Source: Ischnura elegans
Lineage: Eukaryota; Arthropoda; Insecta; Odonata; Coenagrionidae
Reading direction: 5' to 3'
Assembly (NCBI RefSeq): GCF_921293095.1
Contig: NC_060257.1
Coordinates: forward strand, 57,820,968 to 57,884,967
Length of the DNA stretch: 64,000 nucleotides
Positions 63,717 to 64,000 of this stretch are shown here, piece after piece; positions within the stretch are counted from its first letter, which is position 1, and each line of letters opens with the position of its first letter. The notes below the pieces were generated by a model. That model worked only from the letters and a program-made list of their open reading frames with translations. It was not told the DNA's origin and made no database searches. The translations under genes and the position numbers were made by a program.

Positions 63717-64000
63717 CAGGGTTCCCACTCAACCGTGAAAACCTTAAAACCGTGAATTAGCCGTGAATTTCGTCTACCGTGAAAAAACCTGGAAAAAGCC
63801 GTGAATTTTGTCCTAAAACCTTAAAAATCTCTCAATCTTGATAATAATACCTTCCCAGAAATTTTCAACTTCGTTCGTAGCGAGGGCACTTCTATTCATT
63901 GTGGCGAGCATCGTCGCATGTGTCAGAAAAGCGTGGGAACGAATGTTGCCTGAAGAAAAAAAATATTTTCCCAGCGCAGGCCTTTTCTCTCCCCCCACCT
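63717..64000 (+). mobile_element. CAGGGTTCCCACTC element (hAT-like), copy B, cut by window end
   Basis: Begins CAGGGTTCCCACTCAACCGT and repeats the CCGTGAATTAGCCGTGAATT structure of 51544. The first 120 bp match copy A closely; beyond that the two diverge. Confidence 0.72.

Overview
The window is eukaryotic nuclear DNA, most likely from an arthropod and probably an insect. It is AT-rich and has short exons separated by introns of up to 8.5 kb, which are filled with decayed transposons. Every coding exon I can support belongs to one of three conserved genes. Dynamin and PP6 read closest to the fly-type proteins (Shibire and PpV). I cannot name the species.

Layout: (1) The last two coding exons of a 1-acyl-glycerol-3-phosphate acyltransferase (AGPAT) lie on the + strand at 4029-6068; earlier exons are left of the window. 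(2) From 6069 to 15612 there is no recognisable coding gene. This stretch holds the converging 3' ends of AGPAT and PP6 and one pogo-like element. (3) A complete serine/threonine protein phosphatase 6 catalytic subunit (PP6/PpV) lies on the - strand, 21138 down to 15613, with 7 coding exons and 303 aa. (4) A 956-bp head-to-head intergenic region follows. (5) A dynamin (shibire) gene runs on the + strand from 22095 to beyond the window. Fifteen coding exons encode 765 complete codons: GTPase, stalk, PH and GED. The proline-rich tail must lie to the right. All PP6 and dynamin exon junctions join in frame and reproduce the expected protein without gaps.

Most of the remainder is transposon-derived: hAT elements with 8-bp target duplications, piggyBac-like TTAA elements, pogo/Tigger-like and mariner elements, foldback MITEs, tRNA-derived SINEs, LINE 3' ends and a Penelope-like GIY-YIG fragment. 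Many are nested.

The most unusual observation is that 3 of the 21 visible introns begin with GC (always GCAAGT) rather than GT, and the reading frame supports this in each case. I found no CRISPR array, functional RNA gene or clearly novel biochemical system. AGPAT makes phosphatidic acid in the ER, PP6 is a PP2A-family phosphatase, and dynamin cuts endocytic vesicles. Nothing here shows that they form a shared pathway; the only regulatory link suggested is the shared PP6/dynamin promoter region.
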